Assembly: GCF_009870825.1 (NCBI RefSeq)
Contig: NZ_WTWY01000002.1
Span: 496,001-560,000 of the forward strand
Length of the DNA stretch: 64,000 nt
DNA from: Paenibacillus sp. USDA918EY
GTDB taxonomy: Bacteria > Bacillota > Bacilli > Paenibacillales > Paenibacillaceae
Direction of reading: 5' to 3'
Below the pieces are notes generated by a model. That model did no database searches and was not told the DNA's origin. It saw only the letters and a program-made list of their open reading frames with translations. Made by a program: the position numbers and the translations under genes. Below are positions 61,266-64,000 of the stretch, piece after piece. Numbering within the stretch: the stretch's first letter is position 1; every line of letters begins with the position of its first letter.

Positions 61266-61595
61266 TTACCGGCCCGAATTCGATTTCGCTAATTTCCCCA
61301 TAAACGCGGAGCGTTTAATGGATTGCGGCAGCGCGTAGCTCTGGTTTGCCGCCGTGTATGCGGAAAGCTTCACTTTCTTGTCCTGCATCTTGCTTTTTTC
61401 CTGGATGCCTTTGATTTCCGGTTTATTTTGCTCGAGCTTGCTGACGTAACGAAGACGGCCTTTTTCAAGGATCTGTTCTGCCTGCTTCGTATAAAGCGAC
61501 ACTTCCAGCCTTGTTCTGGCATCTCTAATTTTTTGCTTCAGCCTGTTGTATTCGTTGATTTCGTCGTTCGTTAACGTGATCTTACCAAGGGTCAT
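61266..61595 (-). CDS. Hypothetical charged helical protein
   Basis: The 109-residue product is mostly charged and helical (NDEINEYNRLKQKIRDARTRLE suggests a coiled coil, about 10-40) with a basic C-terminus. No family is recognised. It overlaps the upstream membrane-protein gene by four bases (ATGA) and so is co-translated with it. Confidence 0.55.
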   Translation of the reverse strand: MTLGKITLTNDEINEYNRLKQKIRDARTRLEVSLYTKQAEQILEKGRLRYVSKLEQNKPEIKGIQEKSKMQDKKVKLSAYTAANQSYALPQSIKRSAFMGKLAKSNSGR

Positions 61596-62020
61596 GTAAG
61601 CTTCTCTCCTTTACGGTCTGGGATAGCAAGTTCAAACGTCACCTCATCGGGACTATCCGTATCAGGAGCACTGGACGCAATGATCGTCGGCAGCTTATCC
61701 TGAGAGGATATTTTTTCTTCCGCCGTCAATTTGGCTTGTTTGGCGATAAAGCTGCCGCCGCCGAAGCCTGCGATCATCGCCACGTAAATATATTTCGGGA
61801 ACTCAAGTCCAAGCGGTAGTGCGGAAATCAGGCCTGCGCCAGCCCCCAAAATGATATCCGAAAGAAAGCCGATGTGATAATTTTTCCTTCTGGATCCGTC
61901 GCTAAGTTCCAGTTCAATAATTTTGGGCAGTATAAGGGATCCGTCGTGGATATACAAACTAGACAAAAGACCGCCGAATGAACCTGACGCTATGATCACT
62001 GCGAAATCAGTCCAATGCAT
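61592..62020 (-). CDS. Membrane protein, DUF4257-like
   Basis: The 142-residue protein has three short hydrophobic helices (about 5-25, 50-70, 75-95), including FLSDIILGAGAGLISALPLG and YVAMIAGFGGGSFIAKQA, with a polar C-terminal tail. The layout resembles DUF4257 proteins of Bacillus, whose function is unknown; the similarity is modest. It overlaps the following gene at the stop codon. The structured element copy B lies about 240 bases upstream. Confidence 0.55.
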   Translation of the reverse strand: MHWTDFAVIIASGSFGGLLSSLYIHDGSLILPKIIELELSDGSRRKNYHIGFLSDIILGAGAGLISALPLGLEFPKYIYVAMIAGFGGGSFIAKQAKLTAEEKISSQDKLPTIIASSAPDTDSPDEVTFELAIPDRKGEKLT

Positions 62021-62262
62021 GATTGGATTCCCCCATATACCTTTCTAATATGTAATGAGAAGCCGATTTGTGATAACGACAAGTGAAAGTTGGGTGACAT
62101 ATCAGAAGGCGTCCTTAGTTCTGCTATTTTATGCACGCTTTTGCTTCAACTTGCAAGTTTTTTAGGTTTGTACCCATTTTTTTGGATTGTTTTACTAAAA
62201 TGTTTAGAGCTTTCTCTACACCTAATAAGGTAAAGGTCCTACTTATCATGCATAAAAATGCA
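62021..62262. other. Spacer upstream of the DUF4257-like gene
   Basis: This AT-rich stretch holds no ORF I would trust. The 5' end of the leftward transcript and its promoter must lie here or beyond the structured element. Confidence 0.35.
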
Positions 62263-62330
62263 AAATAACCCCGTCAAAAACGGGGTCTTGGCTTCGAGAC
62301 CGGATCAGGTGCTTTACGGGGGACTCCCGG
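62263..62330 (-). ncRNA. Structured intergenic element, copy B
   Basis: On the minus strand the 5' arm CCCCCGTAAAG can pair with the 3' TTTGACGGGG. Alternatively the same 3' arm can form a terminator-like hairpin ACCCCG-TTTTTGA-CGGGGT followed by TTATTTT. Between them GGTCT/AGACC forms a hairpin. Core sequence and order match copy A at 21073-21136. It lies after the SRPBCC terminator and before the DUF4257-like gene. Confidence 0.5.
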
Positions 62331-62348
62331 CGATTTCATGCTTATAAA

Positions 62349-62377
62349 TAAAAAAAGGCGGCTGCCATCCGCAGCCA
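62349..62377 (-). terminator. Terminator of the SRPBCC gene
   Basis: On the minus strand GGCTGC-GGATG-GCAGCC is followed by GCC and a T-run (complement of 62349-62357). It is about 25 bases beyond the stop. Confidence 0.85.
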
Positions 62378-62400
62378 CCCTTGTCCTGGCGTATTCGTTT

Positions 62401-62853
62401 TTACCAGCCGAAGTCGAGCGTGTTTCCGGTTTCCGCCACCGTCTTGATGTTGCTCAGAATCATCCACCAATGGCCTTCGGCGTTTTGATAGGATGGATGG
62501 TTGTCCGACCACTGGTCGTTCACCAGCGTCAGCTTGGTGCATTGGCCTACCGTATCCAGCGTAAACGTCACCCGGGAGGTCAATTCCTCATGATTAGCAT
62601 GATAAGACGGCCCCGGATGCTCGATATAACTCAGCGTTTTGTTCGGTTCATAAGCCAAAATATTTCCATACACATGCACCGTTTCAGGCCCGTCATTGCC
62701 CGGCCCGACGTAAGCGAACGGTTCTCCGGCTATGAAGCTCGACTGAAGCACGCAGTTGAAAAAGGTTTTTTTCGTGCCTTCCGGCGCCACGAGCAGACTC
62801 CATACTTTTTCCGGCTCGGCCCCGATGTAGAATTCATATTTCAGGCTGTTCAT
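62401..62853 (-). CDS. SRPBCC (AHSA1-like) domain protein
   Basis: The 150-residue protein has the helix-grip fold of the START/SRPBCC superfamily: YEFYIGAEPEKVWSLLVAPEGTKKTFF, then TLDTVGQCTKLTLVNDQW, then a closing helix GHWWMILSNIKTVAETG. Members bind hydrophobic ligands or assist Hsp90-like functions; here no ligand is indicated. AAAGGGAG is upstream of ATG. It is monocistronic, convergent with nothing and divergent from the second AraC-type gene. Confidence 0.85.
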   Translation of the reverse strand: MNSLKYEFYIGAEPEKVWSLLVAPEGTKKTFFNCVLQSSFIAGEPFAYVGPGNDGPETVHVYGNILAYEPNKTLSYIEHPGPSYHANHEELTSRVTFTLDTVGQCTKLTLVNDQWSDNHPSYQNAEGHWWMILSNIKTVAETGNTLDFGW

Positions 62854-63027
62854 ATGTTCACGCTCCCTTTGGATTCCTATGGTTTGGTCGGTTGCCGCAA
62901 AATTCCCCTATCGGAAATTGTATGCTAAACTCATGATACCTTTTGATGGATTGCGATGTATTGTAAAAACGCGACAGGAACGCCTGTTCCGTTAAAAAAT
63001 TTTTAGATGGATGAGGAGCTGATCGAA

Positions 63028-63837
63028 ATGTCCGCCGGTGCAACCAAACCAAGCATGGGGATTCTGAACCTGAAGGGCGGCGAAAAAAGGTTCGCGCTTT
63101 CCCGCCACGACGCTTCGGAAGCGCTGAGCTTCTTCGTTAAGCATTACTGGATCATACGCTGGGATTGCCGGGAGGAAGAGCCGTATATGCAGCACGTCGT
63201 CCCGAATCCTTGCGTCAATCTGGTCGTCGAGCCTGGAAAAACGCTGGTTTATGCACCTTCTCCCGGGAAGTTCTCCTATCCGATTTACGGAAAAGGTATG
63301 GTTTTCGGCGTCAAATTCAAACCCGGCGGTTTTTATCCGTTTCTGCGGCGGCCTGTGTCCAGCCTGCTGGATCATCCGCTTGAGGTAAGCGGCCTTCTGG
63401 ATGTGGACGGGTCCGAACTCGAAAAAACGATCCTTACCCTGAACGTCGAACAAGACATGGTCCAAGCCATGGAAAAGCTGCTGCTGTCCAAGCTTCCCCC
63501 ACAGGACGAAGAGGTGCTGCGAGTCAACCGCATCATTGACTTTATCGCAGGCAAACGGGAAGTCTCCAAGGTCGATCAGGTGTGCGAGCATTTCCAGATG
63601 CATATCCGCAAGCTGCAGCGGCTGTTCGACCAATACGTCGGCATCAGCCCGAAGTGGGTCATCCGCCTCTATCGCCTGCAAAACGCCGCCGAGACGATGG
63701 ACCGCCGCCTTCCCGTCGATTTATCCCGGCTCGCCGCCGAGCTCGGATACCACGACCAGCCTCATTTTATTAAGGATTTTAAAGCCGTCGTCGGCTATAC
63801 GCCCGATGAATACCGAAGATGGTTAGAAGAAAAGTAA
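63028..63837 (+). CDS. AraC-family transcriptional regulator
   Basis: The 269-residue protein has an N-terminal sensor domain of DUF6597 type (VKHYWIIRWDCREEEPYMQHVVPNPCVNLVVE, VFGVKFKPGGFYPFL) and a C-terminal AraC HTH domain (HIRKLQRLFDQYVGISPKWVIRLYR, LAAELGYHDQPHFIKDFK). ATG 63028 is used because GAGGAG lies nine bases upstream; an ATG seven codons earlier has no ribosome site. It diverges from the SRPBCC gene, which may be its target. Confidence 0.85.
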   Translation: MSAGATKPSMGILNLKGGEKRFALSRHDASEALSFFVKHYWIIRWDCREEEPYMQHVVPNPCVNLVVEPGKTLVYAPSPGKFSYPIYGKGMVFGVKFKPGGFYPFLRRPVSSLLDHPLEVSGLLDVDGSELEKTILTLNVEQDMVQAMEKLLLSKLPPQDEEVLRVNRIIDFIAGKREVSKVDQVCEHFQMHIRKLQRLFDQYVGISPKWVIRLYRLQNAAETMDRRLPVDLSRLAAELGYHDQPHFIKDFKAVVGYTPDEYRRWLEEK

Positions 63838-63919
63838 CCCTTGTTGGTCCTGAGCTGCGCCTGCCGCAGCCTATTCTGCAAATCGGTCATGCCACTCCAC
63901 CTGCGCATCTTGTTCTGCA

Positions 63920-64000
63920 TTATGGAGCAAACGGAATCCAGCCCGTCATAAAGCCGATGAAAATCGCCAGCTTGTAAAGAAACGGAGTAAACGATAATAC
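63920..64000 (-). CDS. 3' end of a membrane protein gene (partial)
   Basis: The minus frame that is open at the window edge reads 26 residues, including a hydrophobic helix (LYKLAIFIGFMTGWIPFAP), and ends with TAA at 63920-63922. This looks like the C-terminal helix of an integral membrane protein. Its identity cannot be told. Confidence 0.45.
   Translation of the reverse strand, partial: VLSFTPFLYKLAIFIGFMTGWIPFAP

Overview
The window reads as chromosome of a spore-forming Gram-positive of the Paenibacillus type. This rests on strong AAGGAGG-like ribosome sites, a CotH/CotB-like spore coat pair, PerR-type boxes, Bce and Hss-like two-component modules, YesM/YesN and LplB/LplC-type sugar uptake genes and many secreted or cytoplasmic glycosidases. 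No rRNA, tRNA, CRISPR array, insertion sequence or prophage was seen. Composition looks even throughout, so most of the window appears native.

Layout. 0-2.9 kb: a family 2 glycosyltransferase with TPR-like repeats, then catalase katA with two PerR-type boxes and a Fur-like box. 3.0-7.6 kb: a complete BceRSAB-type peptide-antibiotic sensing and detoxification module with a near-ideal BceR operator. 7.6-10.8 kb: spore coat genes, a CotH-like kinase divergent from a CotB-like Ser/Gly/Arg-rich substrate, plus a third coat-like gene. 10.8-16.9 kb: an HssRS-like two-component system, a decayed ABC-2 permease beside an HssR-like direct-repeat operator, and an asymmetric heterodimeric ABC exporter. 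17-19.7 kb: small membrane proteins, an orphan response regulator that seems to have lost its kinase, and a secreted beta-propeller-like protein. 20-28.1 kb: a leftward operon of response regulator, kinase, membrane-anchored protein, iron/anion-type substrate-binding protein, fused permease, ATPase and a second substrate-binding protein. 28.3-31.8 kb: a PadR/HAAS/DUF4825-like cassette, a membrane protein and a solitary MraY-like transferase.

31.9-61.1 kb is a carbohydrate locus, almost all on the minus strand. It holds a secreted GH8 glucanase/chitosanase, an inositol-monophosphatase-like enzyme, a TrmB-type regulator, GH29, GH88, GH31, a GH43-like enzyme, a UxaC-like isomerase, two GH95 enzymes, two LipO/YtcQ-type lipoprotein binding proteins flanking a YesM/YesN system, two permeases, a dehydrogenase-cupin fusion, the GH4 alpha-galactosidase MelA and a divergent AraC regulator. 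No transporter ATPase is present, so a shared MsmX-type ATPase elsewhere is expected. Together these suggest sensing, import and intracellular trimming of a fucosylated, uronic-acid-containing glycan. 61.2-64 kb holds small hypothetical genes, an SRPBCC protein, a second AraC regulator and the end of a membrane protein gene.

The less expected signals are: (i) a two-copy structured intergenic element near 21.1 and 62.3 kb with mutually exclusive pairings; (ii) one 12-mer palindrome-like box in three successive promoters (TrmB, IMPase-like, GH8); (iii) the HssR-like operator next to a broken permease; (iv) a GH95 enzyme lacking the catalytic Asn pair; and (v) a two-component-controlled transporter with two related anchored binding proteins.
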